Of a stretch of DNA of 64,000 nt, positions 24,526 through 31,674 are shown one piece after another. The notes below the pieces were generated by a model that worked only from the letters and a program-made list of their open reading frames with translations, did no database searches and was not told the DNA's origin. Origin of the DNA: Phytoactinopolyspora halophila (GTDB taxonomy: Bacteria > Actinomycetota > Actinomycetes > Jiangellales > Jiangellaceae); assembly GCF_003287285.1 (NCBI RefSeq), contig NZ_QMIG01000008.1, positions 1 through 64,000 of the forward strand, given 5' to 3'. Position numbers and translations under genes: made by a program. Position 1 is the first letter of the stretch; every line of letters begins with the position of its first letter.

Positions 24526-24840
24526 TCATTGTGGTGGATCGGGTGGGGCGAACGCCGTTTCGATCTCGACGACGATGTATCCGCCGTCGTCGGTGTGGCG
24601 TTCGATGACGCGGTGCCGGCCGTCGTTGGTGCGTTCGATACCGCGCCTATCGACGTACGTCGGCGTGTGCAGCGGTAGCTCACGTTTGGCCGACATGTTC
24701 ACGCCGAGTCGGCCGGGTGCACGCAGAACGCCCGTGTGCAGGCCATCGAGGTGGCGGTCAACGGCTTGTTCGTACGCGCGCCACCCGCGTCCCGGTTCCT
24801 TGTCACCAGGGCTGGATGCCCCGCCCACCAGGCTTGGCAT
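24526..24840 (-). CDS. Hypothetical protein of the element (104 aa)
   Basis: A 104-residue protein, not recognised. The middle (YVDRRGIERTNDGRHRVIERHTDDGGYIVVEIETAF) reads as a compact beta-rich domain. The start ATG overlaps the stop of the preceding gene (TAATG), so it belongs to the leftward operon. Confidence is lowered by the Gly/Pro-rich first 40 residues. Confidence 0.5.
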   Translation of the reverse strand: MPSLVGGASSPGDKEPGRGWRAYEQAVDRHLDGLHTGVLRAPGRLGVNMSAKRELPLHTPTYVDRRGIERTNDGRHRVIERHTDDGGYIVVEIETAFAPPDPPQ

Positions 24841-25043
24841 TAGTCGAGCCTCACGCCGAGTTCACGCAGCCGGGCACGTTCGCGTTCGCGTTCGCGGCGC
24901 TGCTCACGTTCGCGGTCGGATTCCAGCGGACGGTGCATCCGGTCGGCCACGTCGTCGGCGTCGCTGCGGGCCGTGTCGGCGGCGGCGCGCTGCCGCTGTT
25001 CACGTTCGTTGTGCTGGTCGAGTAGTTCGTTCAGGTCCGACAT
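24840..25043 (-). CDS. Small charged helical protein of the element (67 aa)
   Basis: A 67-residue protein that is almost all Arg, Glu, Asp and Gln (MSDLNELLDQHNEREQRQRA ... DREREQRRERERERARLREL), predicted as one long helix or coiled coil. Function unknown. It is tightly packed between its neighbours: three bases after the previous stop and a one-base overlap with the next start. Confidence 0.55.
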   Translation of the reverse strand: MSDLNELLDQHNEREQRQRAAADTARSDADDVADRMHRPLESDREREQRRERERERARLRELGVRLD

Positions 25044-25046
25044 TGG

Positions 25047-25493
25047 TCACTCTCCTCCCCGTGCGGCCGACGCGGCCTCGGCGGACGATGCGCCCCCGTC
25101 GGCGACCGGACCGGCGCCCGTGCCATCCACGGCGTCGGCGATGCTGTTCACGTGCTCACGTTGAGCCCTCACCCACGCCACCGCGTCAGGGTCGCCGATG
25201 CCGGCTCGCCGGTGCATCGTCTCGTCGCGAGTTTCGTAGGTGTCGGGCAAGCTGCCCAAGATGGCCTCGGCGGCCTTGTGCACTTTGTTGAGTGCGCGAA
25301 TCCGGTCGTCGCCGGTGCGTCCGAGAACGCCGTCCGCAAGCTTGAAAGCCTCGTCGAGAGCCTTTCGCTGCTTGTCTGGCAGTTGAAGATCGTCGAGCTC
25401 GTCGTTATAGACTGGCTCACCCTTGGCACGCCGAAGCAGGATTCGCGTGATTGGGTGCTTCAGAATCTTCCGGTTCTTCTGCCGCTCGTCCAT
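25047..25493 (-). CDS. Hypothetical helical protein of the element (148 aa)
   Basis: A 148-residue hydrophilic, mainly helical protein (MDERQKNRKILKHPITRILLRRAKGE ...) with an Ala/Gly-rich tail. Not recognised. The start overlaps the upstream stop (TAATG). The position between the replication gene and the terminase-like gene is where satellites often keep anti-helper or capsid-modifying genes, but nothing in the sequence shows that here. Confidence 0.55.
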   Translation of the reverse strand: MDERQKNRKILKHPITRILLRRAKGEPVYNDELDDLQLPDKQRKALDEAFKLADGVLGRTGDDRIRALNKVHKAAEAILGSLPDTYETRDETMHRRAGIGDPDAVAWVRAQREHVNSIADAVDGTGAGPVADGGASSAEAASAARGGE

Positions 25494-25693
25494 TAGTGCT
25501 TCCTTTCCCCCGTCGGATTGACGGTATCAGAGATTTCTTGTAGAGGGTTCTGGTTCGCCCTCACGATGTCGAGAAATTGTCGGGCCTTTTCGATCGTGAG
25601 GCCGCGTCGGCGCAACGCGGCCAACGCGTGTGGATCTCGCCATTTGTTCGGTTGTTGGATTTCGTCGAGCGTGCGGTGTTGAAATTCGGGCAT
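25493..25693 (-). CDS. Small protein of the element (66 aa)
   Basis: A 66-residue protein (MPEFQHRTLDEIQQPNKWRD PHALAALRRRGLTIEKARQF). The ATG at 25693 has a GGGAGGTG site. Earlier in-frame codons overlap the primase gene and are not needed. The second half could be a small HTH, but this is weak. Part of the leftward operon. Confidence 0.55.
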   Translation of the reverse strand: MPEFQHRTLDEIQQPNKWRDPHALAALRRRGLTIEKARQFLDIVRANQNPLQEISDTVNPTGERKH

Positions 25694-25718
25694 GCCGAAT
25701 TCACCTCCCTTCAAGTTG

Positions 25719-27824
25719 TTAATTGGGGTACGCGGACGGGTCGCATGTTGGATGCGTGCCGGTGTCGGCGTGAACCGGATCGAGGGGTTCGCCACACGCG
25801 CGGCACGCCAAGGGAGCGCCTAGGGGTGCAAGGGAGCGGGAGTCGCGCACCCCGCTCCCTTGGCTCCCTTGAGAGCCGAAGGTGCTCACCGATCCCCGAA
25901 GATGTTCACCTGTTCGTGTGTGAGCATCTTCGGCATCTTCGTGAGCACCTTCGGGGGTGAGGGTCCACACCCAGTGCTGGCCGTCCTCCCCCGGCTTGCC
26001 TCGTTTGACCTTCCTCGCGCCGAGATCATCGGCGGCACGGCGGATCGTCATCCACGTGTGCCCGGCGTCTTGAGCCTCCTTTTTGATGTCTTTGACCGGT
26101 ACATCTCGACCGTCCAGCAGATCCCGAAGGAATTCTTTCGCTTCGTCGCGGTCCGTCGTATTCTTCGGCCTGGCAGGAAACTCGGAAATGATGTCTTTCA
26201 CGGACCGTTTCGACGTCCCGACGAATTCGAGCCGGGAAACTTTCGATTCACCTTCGGGTGTGTCGATTGAATACGGCTCGATGGAATATTCGAGTGATGG
26301 CAGATCTTCCCGGCCGACACTGTTCTTAATCGTCGACATGACGTATTTGACGCCTTGCCCGTTGCCCGGTTGCTGGAACTGTTCGGTTTCGTCTTGGTCG
26401 TCGTCGCGGTCTTCTTTGGCGAACGCCAAAGCGCCACGGATGATCTGACCGAACGCTGCCGAACCCGAGACCAGGTTCAGCGGGTCGCTGCCGCTGGCTT
26501 TGGTGAAGTGCGCGAGCCCCAAGATGGTGGCTTTGGTGGTGGTCTTGTCGGCCATGGTCCCGAGCGGTTCCAACGCCTGCCGGACTTCCCTGGCGCGGTA
26601 GTCGTTGAGTCCACCGTCAATCAGCGACAGAAGCGGGTCACACACGACCAAGCCAACCTGGTGGTCGTTGATGGCGTGTTCCAGAAGGGATATGTCGGAT
26701 GGCAGTGTCAGCCGCGCGTGCGCTTCCTCGTCGTCGGTGACGTCGATTCGGAATACGCGGTCAAGGTTCGCCCCGGCCGCCATGAGCCGGGGCACGATGG
26801 TCATCTCCCACGAATCCTCACTTGCCGAGTAGATGACGCTTCGTGGTGCCTGCCAGAGCACGCCCGGCAGGTTTCCCGTCGTGATCCGCGCTGTGAGCCA
26901 TGCCGCGAACTGTGACTTGCCGACACCGGCCCGGCCGACCGCTAACGTGAGCGAACCCGTGGGCAGCCGGCCTTCACCGTCTGCGGTTTCCCATAGCCAC
27001 CGAACTGGCCGGGGTTTGATGGTCGACGCCGGGGTGAGTTTCAGGCGGCGTGTTGGCGTTTCCGGCTTGTCGAGCTCGTCGGGCTCGACCGTCACCAGGT
27101 CGGGCAGGCCGTGGCCGGCCGCGATGTGATCTGAGATGTCCTTGCCGGTCTTGGCCTGCCACACGGTGACGGTGCAGCCCAGGCCGGCGAGGATGTCACG
27201 CACTTGCTCGGCGTGTTTGATGCCGGGCTCGTCCCGGTCGGCGACGATGGCCACCGTGGCGCCCCGAAGTGGTGTCCAGTCGGCCTTGTGTGCCTTGCCC
27301 GCGCCCATGGCGTTGGACGTCGCCGTGTAGCCGAGCGATTCCACGGCATGAACATCCTTTTCGCCTTCGACCACGACGACGACCTGACCTGCCGCCACGG
27401 CCGCCGTGACCCGTTCCAGCCGGTACAACGCGCCACCCTTGGTGTTGCCTGACTGTTTGAAGGTCTTTCTAGGGATGTCGCTGAGGTCTAGCCCGCGATG
27501 CACCATCCGGCCGTCGTCGTATCGATACGCCGCGCCGGCCGAGTCGTCGTACAGGTCACGAAGAGACAGGCTGAGCGCTGCCACGACGTCGGCGGCGTCA
27601 CACCCGGCGAAACAGTGGAGCAACACTTGACCTTCAATCCGCGTCACGGAGAGAGACGGATTTCGGTCGTCGTGGGCCGGGCATCGTGCCACGGCGCGGC
27701 CGTCGCCGCGCTGGCGCACACCGTCGAGCTTGCTCACGAGCCGGTCGAACGCGGCGCCGGCCACGGCCGGGCCGGATGGGGCCGGCTTGTTGGTGGCGGG
27801 CTGGGTGAAGGTCGTGGACGTCAC
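25719..27824 (-). CDS. Toprim primase / RecA-like helicase replication protein of the element
   Basis: A 701-residue protein. The N-terminus has a zinc-finger-like block (CPAHDDRNPSLSV ... LLHCFAGCDAADV). A Toprim domain follows (about 145-230, VVVVVEGEKDVHAVESLG and VAIVADRDEPG with the acidic metal residues). A RecA/RepA-like ATPase spans about 280-520, with Walker A GRAGVGKSQFAAW and Walker B LVVCDPLLSLIDGG. A winged-helix-like region and a terminal four-Cys ribbon (CRACGEPLDP ... HPTCD) complete it. This combination drives replication of integrative elements and satellites. It lacks an AEP/Prim-Pol domain. Starts at GTG overlapping the upstream stop. Confidence 0.87.
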   Translation of the reverse strand: MTSTTFTQPATNKPAPSGPAVAGAAFDRLVSKLDGVRQRGDGRAVARCPAHDDRNPSLSVTRIEGQVLLHCFAGCDAADVVAALSLSLRDLYDDSAGAAYRYDDGRMVHRGLDLSDIPRKTFKQSGNTKGGALYRLERVTAAVAAGQVVVVVEGEKDVHAVESLGYTATSNAMGAGKAHKADWTPLRGATVAIVADRDEPGIKHAEQVRDILAGLGCTVTVWQAKTGKDISDHIAAGHGLPDLVTVEPDELDKPETPTRRLKLTPASTIKPRPVRWLWETADGEGRLPTGSLTLAVGRAGVGKSQFAAWLTARITTGNLPGVLWQAPRSVIYSASEDSWEMTIVPRLMAAGANLDRVFRIDVTDDEEAHARLTLPSDISLLEHAINDHQVGLVVCDPLLSLIDGGLNDYRAREVRQALEPLGTMADKTTTKATILGLAHFTKASGSDPLNLVSGSAAFGQIIRGALAFAKEDRDDDQDETEQFQQPGNGQGVKYVMSTIKNSVGREDLPSLEYSIEPYSIDTPEGESKVSRLEFVGTSKRSVKDIISEFPARPKNTTDRDEAKEFLRDLLDGRDVPVKDIKKEAQDAGHTWMTIRRAADDLGARKVKRGKPGEDGQHWVWTLTPEGAHEDAEDAHTRTGEHLRGSVSTFGSQGSQGSGVRDSRSLAPLGAPLACRACGEPLDPVHADTGTHPTCDPSAYPN

Positions 27825-28147
27825 TACGCCGCCACCCCCTCAGCCGCGAGAAGGTCCCGCAAGTCGAGAAGCTGGACCCGTATCCATTCCGGTTCTGGTA
27901 TCCGGTCGTCTGCCAGCAGGTTGGCGGCAACGGTGAGCTGACGAATCCGAAATCGTCGCTGTGCCGGCGTGTCTGGTGGCCATTCGAACCACCACGGGCG
28001 GCCGGCGTGCTCGTGGTCGGCGAGCCGAACGGCGGCTTCGGTGAAGCCCGGATGGATGGTTGCTATTCTGGAGGCGCTGACCGCACCTTTTGTTTCGTGC
28101 CGCTCACCGGTGCCCGCCGGTGAGCGGCAGTTTTCGTTTTCGGTCAC
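27824..28147 (-). CDS. Hypothetical protein between xis and the primase (107 aa)
   Basis: A 107-residue protein (GTG start overlapping the excisionase stop, GTGA). It contains AAVRLADHEHAGRPWWFEWPPDTPAQRRFRIRQL and a Leu-rich end. Proteins of this style commonly sit just before the replication gene in actinobacterial elements, but I cannot name a function. Confidence 0.6.
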   Translation of the reverse strand: MTENENCRSPAGTGERHETKGAVSASRIATIHPGFTEAAVRLADHEHAGRPWWFEWPPDTPAQRRFRIRQLTVAANLLADDRIPEPEWIRVQLLDLRDLLAAEGVAA

Positions 28148-28341
28148 GCCAACGCCCTCCCGGAACTCCCCTCGGCGCGAGCGTCCTCGATGAACTGTTC
28201 GACGTCGCGCCGGTCGTATAGGACACGTTTTCCGATACGAAAGCTGTTCGGCCCGCGATCGATGTGGCGCCAGAACCGAAGTGTGGACTCGGAGGTCCGC
28301 AACAGTTCGGCCACCTCGCGAGTTGTCAAGTACTCGGACAT
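28144..28341 (-). CDS. xis: Excisionase-like HTH protein
   Basis: A 65-residue MerR/AlpA-type winged-helix protein: YLTTREVAELLRTSESTLRFWRHIDRGPNSFRIGKRVLYDRRDVEQFIEDA. Small proteins like this act as recombination directionality factors with tyrosine integrases, and often also as operon activators. It is the first gene of the leftward operon, divergent from the regulator-integrase pair. Confidence 0.85.
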   Translation of the reverse strand: MSEYLTTREVAELLRTSESTLRFWRHIDRGPNSFRIGKRVLYDRRDVEQFIEDARAEGSSGRALA

Positions 28342-28475
28342 TGAGATCCTCCCGTCGGCATCGTCGATCCAGTCCAGTCAGAATCGACTCACCAAGGTAA
28401 TCACGGCTGACTCAACGTTGCAAGCCTGACGCGCAACAATTGACGGGACTAAACGAACCTGGCAGCATCAAACAC
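28342..28475. promoter_or_regulatory. Divergent control region of the element
   Basis: The only gap between the leftward excisionase-replication operon and the rightward regulator-integrase pair, so it must hold both promoters. It contains GTTGC (28417-28421) and GCAAC (28433-28437) as an inverted repeat with 11 bases between, a plausible operator half-site pair. The region is noticeably AT-richer than its surroundings. Confidence 0.5.
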
Positions 28476-28988
28476 GTGAAGGTACAAGGGCGTGGCGCAC
28501 CGAATGACATCGTTGAGGCTGGCGACGGGTTGAAGATCCCGGCCCAGGTCACGGTGACGGCCGAGGACGTCAATGGCTACACGGCCGAACTGACGGCGCG
28601 TTATACGGCAGAATCCGGCCGCTACGAAGTCGACTGGCTCACCGTTCGTCGTGGCGACGACGGCCAAGAAGTAACGGGAGAAGGACTCCGGTCGATCCCG
28701 GTCGCGGCGATACTGCGTGACGGCATACTCAGCGCCTTGAGTGGCTTCACCCTGCTACAAGCTGGAGCCGCCCCCGAAGATCTGGGGCGCTCGGGCCCGA
28801 CCGACGAGACACTCCGTTGGGTTGCGCGAGTGTATCGATTTGCGCTGCTCGTGGGTGATGCCCCCACGCAAGCTGTCGCGTCGTCCCTCGACATTCCGCG
28901 TGCAACGGCAGCGCGGTGGGTGACACGGGCGCGGGACCGGAGCATGCTCACCGTGTCCGATCCGCGCGGCGGCGGGAGGGGAGGCTAA
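28476..28988 (+). CDS. Putative HTH protein upstream of the integrase
   Basis: A 170-residue protein from GTG at 28476 (a TTG at 28440 would add 12 residues). The first ~100 residues are beta-rich with no known match. The end carries an HTH-like unit (DAPTQAVASSLDIPRATAARWVTRAR) and a Gly/Arg tail. The stop touches the integrase ATG. Placement opposite the excisionase operon suggests the element's repressor, but that is inferred from position only. Confidence 0.6.
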   Translation: MKVQGRGAPNDIVEAGDGLKIPAQVTVTAEDVNGYTAELTARYTAESGRYEVDWLTVRRGDDGQEVTGEGLRSIPVAAILRDGILSALSGFTLLQAGAAPEDLGRSGPTDETLRWVARVYRFALLVGDAPTQAVASSLDIPRATAARWVTRARDRSMLTVSDPRGGGRGG

Positions 28989-30151
28989 TGGCCACGGTTA
29001 AGCACGACGGCAAAAGGTGGAGGGCGCGCTACTACGATCCGTCAGGACAGCGGCGCGAGAAGCGGTTTGCGCGAAAGGTCGACGCTCAACGCTGGCTCGA
29101 CGAGCAGACAGCCCAGCACATCACCGGAAGCTATGTAGAGCCAAAACTCGGGAAGATCACCGTTGCAGAGTGGGGCGAGAAGTGGCTTGAAACGAAAGCG
29201 TCTCGCGAGGAAACCACCCGTGCCCGGTACGCCAACGCCCTCCATACACACATAGCGCCAGCGTGGAGCGCCGTAACCATCGCGACCGTGACCCACGACC
29301 GATACCAAGAGTGGATCTCCAGCCTTTCGGTAGCTGGCCTGTCCCCGGCGTCCGTGGAGAAGATCCACGGGTGTTTCCGGCAGATGATGAAGTACGCCGT
29401 CAGGTCAAAGCGGATCGCGGCCAACCCGTGCGAAGGTGTCACGCTACCGACCGTCACGCCAGCTAAGAAGCGGTATCTGAGTGCTGAGCAGGTCGACGGC
29501 CTGACGAACGCGGTTTCCCCCGTGTGGTCGGTGGAAACCAAACGGCCGGCAACGCCGTGGTGGCTCGTGGTCTTCGTGCTGGCCTACTGCGGACTCCGTT
29601 GGGGGGAGATGGCGGCCCTACACGTTCGAGACGTCGACATGCTGCGGCGTCGCCTGTTCGTCGAGTGGAACGTGGTGGAGGTCGACGGCGGCAAGCTGGT
29701 CTGGAAGCTACCCAAAGACCACGAGCGTCGTTGGGTGCCGTTCCCCCGGTTCTTGGTCGACGGCTTGACGGCGCACATCGAAGGCAAGGGTCCGGATGAC
29801 TTGCTCTTCGCCTCGCCCCACGGGGCCGTTCTGCGGGTGCGTAACGCTCGCCGTTCCTGGTTCGACCGGGCTGTGGTGGCCGCTGGTCTACCCGAGGGTT
29901 TTCATCCGAACGAACTACGCCACACGGCGGCGTCGCTGGCCGTGTCGGCCGGGGCCAACGTGAAGGCAGTTCAGCGGATGCTTGGTCACGCGAAAGCGAG
30001 TATGACGCTCGACGTCTACGCGGACCTCTTCGACGCCGACTTGGAAGCCGTCGCTGACCGTCTCGACGAGATCGCGACTCGGGCGCGTGGGGGCAATTTG
30101 GGGGCGACTGATGACGTTGCCGAGCTTGAATCTCGCCGGAAAGGCGCGTGA
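28988..30151 (+). CDS. int: Site-specific tyrosine integrase
   Basis: A 387-residue phage-type integrase. It has an N-terminal arm-binding AP2-like domain (about 1-55, KRWRARYYDPSGQRREKRFARK), a SAM-like core-binding domain (about 60-150) and a catalytic domain. Catalytic residues are Arg in CGLRWGEM, His-x-x-Arg in NELRHTAASLA, His in MLGHAKAS and the Tyr nucleophile in TLDVYADLF. It ends 16 bp before the att repeat in tRNA-Ala, which defines its target. The ATG follows GGAGGGGAGG. The gene is intact, so the element may still be excisable. Confidence 0.95.
   Translation: MATVKHDGKRWRARYYDPSGQRREKRFARKVDAQRWLDEQTAQHITGSYVEPKLGKITVAEWGEKWLETKASREETTRARYANALHTHIAPAWSAVTIATVTHDRYQEWISSLSVAGLSPASVEKIHGCFRQMMKYAVRSKRIAANPCEGVTLPTVTPAKKRYLSAEQVDGLTNAVSPVWSVETKRPATPWWLVVFVLAYCGLRWGEMAALHVRDVDMLRRRLFVEWNVVEVDGGKLVWKLPKDHERRWVPFPRFLVDGLTAHIEGKGPDDLLFASPHGAVLRVRNARRSWFDRAVVAAGLPEGFHPNELRHTAASLAVSAGANVKAVQRMLGHAKASMTLDVYADLFDADLEAVADRLDEIATRARGGNLGATDDVAELESRRKGA
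30089..30105. repeat. 17-bp G-rich motif, right copy
   Basis: GGGGGCAATTTGGGGGC, inside the 3' end of the integrase gene. It matches 22359-22375 at 16 of 17 positions in the same orientation. Confidence 0.45.
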
Positions 30152-30166
30152 CCTGCAATGATAAGA

Positions 30167-30209
30167 GTGGAGACGAGGGGACTCGAACCCCTAACCCCTG
30201 CCTTGCAAA
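30167..30209. repeat. Right attachment site (attR) within tRNA-Ala
   Basis: Identical over 43 bases to 22216-22258. It covers the 3' end, T arm, variable loop and the anticodon loop of the tRNA, so integration rebuilt an intact gene. Confidence 0.93.
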
Positions 30210-30240
30210 GGCAGTGCTCTGCCAGTTGAGCTACGCCCCC
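30168..30240 (-). tRNA. tRNA-Ala (TGC)
   Basis: A 73-nt cloverleaf on the reverse strand with anticodon loop TTTGCAA (anticodon TGC) and the acceptor GGGGGCG pairing with CGTCTCC. The 3' CCA is not encoded. The gene is the integration target of the adjacent element, and its 3' half is duplicated at 22216. Confidence 0.96.
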
Positions 30241-30428
30241 GGGCGGCTAGCCGAACACAAGGGTAACGCCTATCAGCCTGACGAACGAATCGCGTACCAC
30301 CTCGCGGATGTCCGCAACTGCGGTACATCAATATTCCCACCAGGCCGGGAGCTCCGGCCCGATGGGAACCGGTGATGTGATTTCACGTCAACTCACGTCG
30401 ATTGGAGAGGAATGCCCTGCCTGAGACG

Positions 30429-30569
30429 TCAGCTCTGGTCGGCAGGAGGCACGGGATCGGTGGCCTCGGCCCACAGGTCTCGTTCCTCCTGGCTCGACTG
30501 GTATCGGCGATAGCCGAGGTAGCCGCCAACGGCTACGAGCGCAGTGAGCAGGATTTTCTTCTTCGACAC
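30429..30569 (-). CDS. DLW-39 family small membrane peptide
   Basis: A 46-residue peptide from GTG at 30569: basic start (SKKKILL), one membrane helix (ILLTALVAVGGYLGYRR), then the family signature EERDLWAEATDPV. DLW-39 peptides lie near gyrA and tRNA genes in many actinobacteria. Function unknown. A GGAGG-containing ribosome site lies just upstream on the reverse strand (GGAGGCGGACC). Confidence 0.85.
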   Translation of the reverse strand: MSKKKILLTALVAVGGYLGYRRYQSSQEERDLWAEATDPVPPADQS

Positions 30570-30673
30570 GATGGTCCGCCTCCAGTTCATCGTCGATGTC
30601 ACTGCGAGGCTAACTCACCGGTCTTCATCACGCCCACCGGATCGCTCGATCTCCGTCATCCCCGGCGTCGATG

Positions 30674-30916
30674 TCATCCGTCTACCTCTGTCACAGCCTC
30701 GTCGCGAGTCATGGGGTTCTGCTTGACCCAGTCCTGGGTCTGCTCGTGAGCCCGATCGATGTACTGCCTGAGCCGTTCGGGATCTATCCGCCACTGTCCA
30801 CGGCCACCCATCTTCATAGCAGGCAGCTCGCCACTGCGCACGAGCGCATAGACCTGAGCAGAAGAGGTATTGAGTAGCTCGGCAACATCAGCGAGTGTCA
30901 GCAGCTTGTGCTCCAT
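30674..30916 (-). CDS. Excisionase-family helix-turn-helix protein
   Basis: An 80-residue protein with an AlpA/MerR-type HTH: LLTLADVAELLNTSSAQVYALVRSGELPAMKMGGRGQWRIDPERLRQYIDRA, plus a short acidic tail. Such genes are widespread stand-alone regulators in actinobacteria. It precedes the DLW-39 peptide gene by 104 bp on the same strand. It is unlikely to be the excisionase of the neighbouring element, which has its own. Confidence 0.85.
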   Translation of the reverse strand: MEHKLLTLADVAELLNTSSAQVYALVRSGELPAMKMGGRGQWRIDPERLRQYIDRAHEQTQDWVKQNPMTRDEAVTEVDG

Positions 30917-31175
30917 GACGTCAGCATAAGCCCGATAGCGCTCAATTCGATGCCCTCAGGGGAGCCGATCTATGAGTTTTCCTACCGGTACGCGCGTGTT
31001 GCGAGTAGGCGACGTCAGGTAGAACCGTTCACGCTCAACCAGCCGAGAACTCGACACCATTGGAGCGCGCTGGCGAGTGTATGAGGCGCACATGGTTCAC
31101 CTCGACATCTACACTGCCTGTGTTGACAGCGACCACAACGACCCAGCTTGGGTCGTCAGTGAGACGATCACTTGA
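30917..31175. other. Intergenic DNA between HTH gene and oxidoreductase stump
   Basis: 259 bp with no supported gene; it presumably holds the promoter of the HTH gene on the reverse strand. Confidence 0.35.
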
Positions 31176-31490
31176 TCACAAGCCAACGGCGTCGGCCAGC
31201 AGGTCAACCTGGTCGGGGTCTCCGTCGTTTCCCATGAAGATGAGCTCATGACAGCCGACGTTCTTGACGTCGGATACGGCCGACGCAATGTGGTCCGATT
31301 CGGTGTGGGCAATCCCTATGCCGTATTCGACGTACTCGTCGCCGTCGAATGCGTAGTACGAGCGCAGTGCCCTCGACACCGTGTCGTGAGCATTCGGACC
31401 CAACGCATACATAATCGACGCGATCAGCCGCGGACTGCCGGAACGACCCGTAGATGTCCACGCCCCCTGCAGCCGCGGCACGTCGCGCAT
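31176..31490 (-). pseudogene. C-terminal stump of an LLM-class (luciferase-like, F420-type) oxidoreductase
   Basis: About 100 residues readable from the reverse strand: SPRLIASIMYALGPNAHDTVSRALRSYYAFDG, then HIASAVSDVKNVGCHELIFMGNDGDPDQVDLLADAVG. This fits the last third of LLM oxidoreductases (the helix-rich end with a GCDELxxxP-type strand). The TIM-barrel start is missing and the frame begins almost against tRNA-Ile. Probably the leftover of a gene cut by a tRNA-associated insertion or deletion. Confidence 0.6.
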
Positions 31491-31517
31491 CCGGCCTTCT
31501 GGAGGGGCAGAACAAGC

Positions 31518-31594
31518 TGGTGGGCCTAACTGGACTTGAACCAGTGACCTCTTCCTTATCAGGGAAGCGCTCTAACCGTCTGAGCTATAGGCCC
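31518..31594 (-). tRNA. tRNA-Ile (GAT)
   Basis: A 74-nt cloverleaf plus encoded CCA (31518-31520) on the reverse strand. The acceptor GGGCCTA pairs with TAGGCCC and the anticodon loop CTGATAA gives GAT. It lies downstream of DUF3566 and gyrA, the standard actinobacterial position. Confidence 0.96.
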
Positions 31595-31674
31595 ATCTCC
31601 GATGGATCGACCAGAAGACTACCTCACCCGGGCCGACCCACCCAAACCGGCCGCTGCGACGGTAGCCACTCGGA

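Larger units (their letters stand above)
22216..30209. mobile_element. Integrated element in tRNA-Ala: candidate phage satellite or minimal integrative element
   Basis: A 43-bp perfect direct repeat (22216-22258 and 30167-30209) bounds about 8 kb. The right copy lies in an intact tRNA-Ala; the left is only the tRNA 3' half. Inside are a tyrosine integrase next to the tRNA, an HTH gene, a divergent control region, and a long leftward operon (excisionase, orf107, Toprim primase-helicase, four small genes, terminase-small-subunit-like gene, small Cys-rich gene), plus a rightward GntR group at the left end. No FtsK-like transfer protein, relaxase, portal, large terminase or capsid gene is present. 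Order and content resemble Gram-positive PICIs. A reduced AICE is the alternative. Confidence 0.8.

Noticed and set aside
24284-25291. A 335-codon forward open frame in the element
   Set aside because: It runs antisense to three tightly coupled small genes, and its product is an Arg/Pro-rich low-complexity sequence.
30674-30916. HTH gene as a second excisionase of the element
   Set aside because: It lies outside the att repeats on the chromosomal side of tRNA-Ala, and the element has its own excisionase at 28144.
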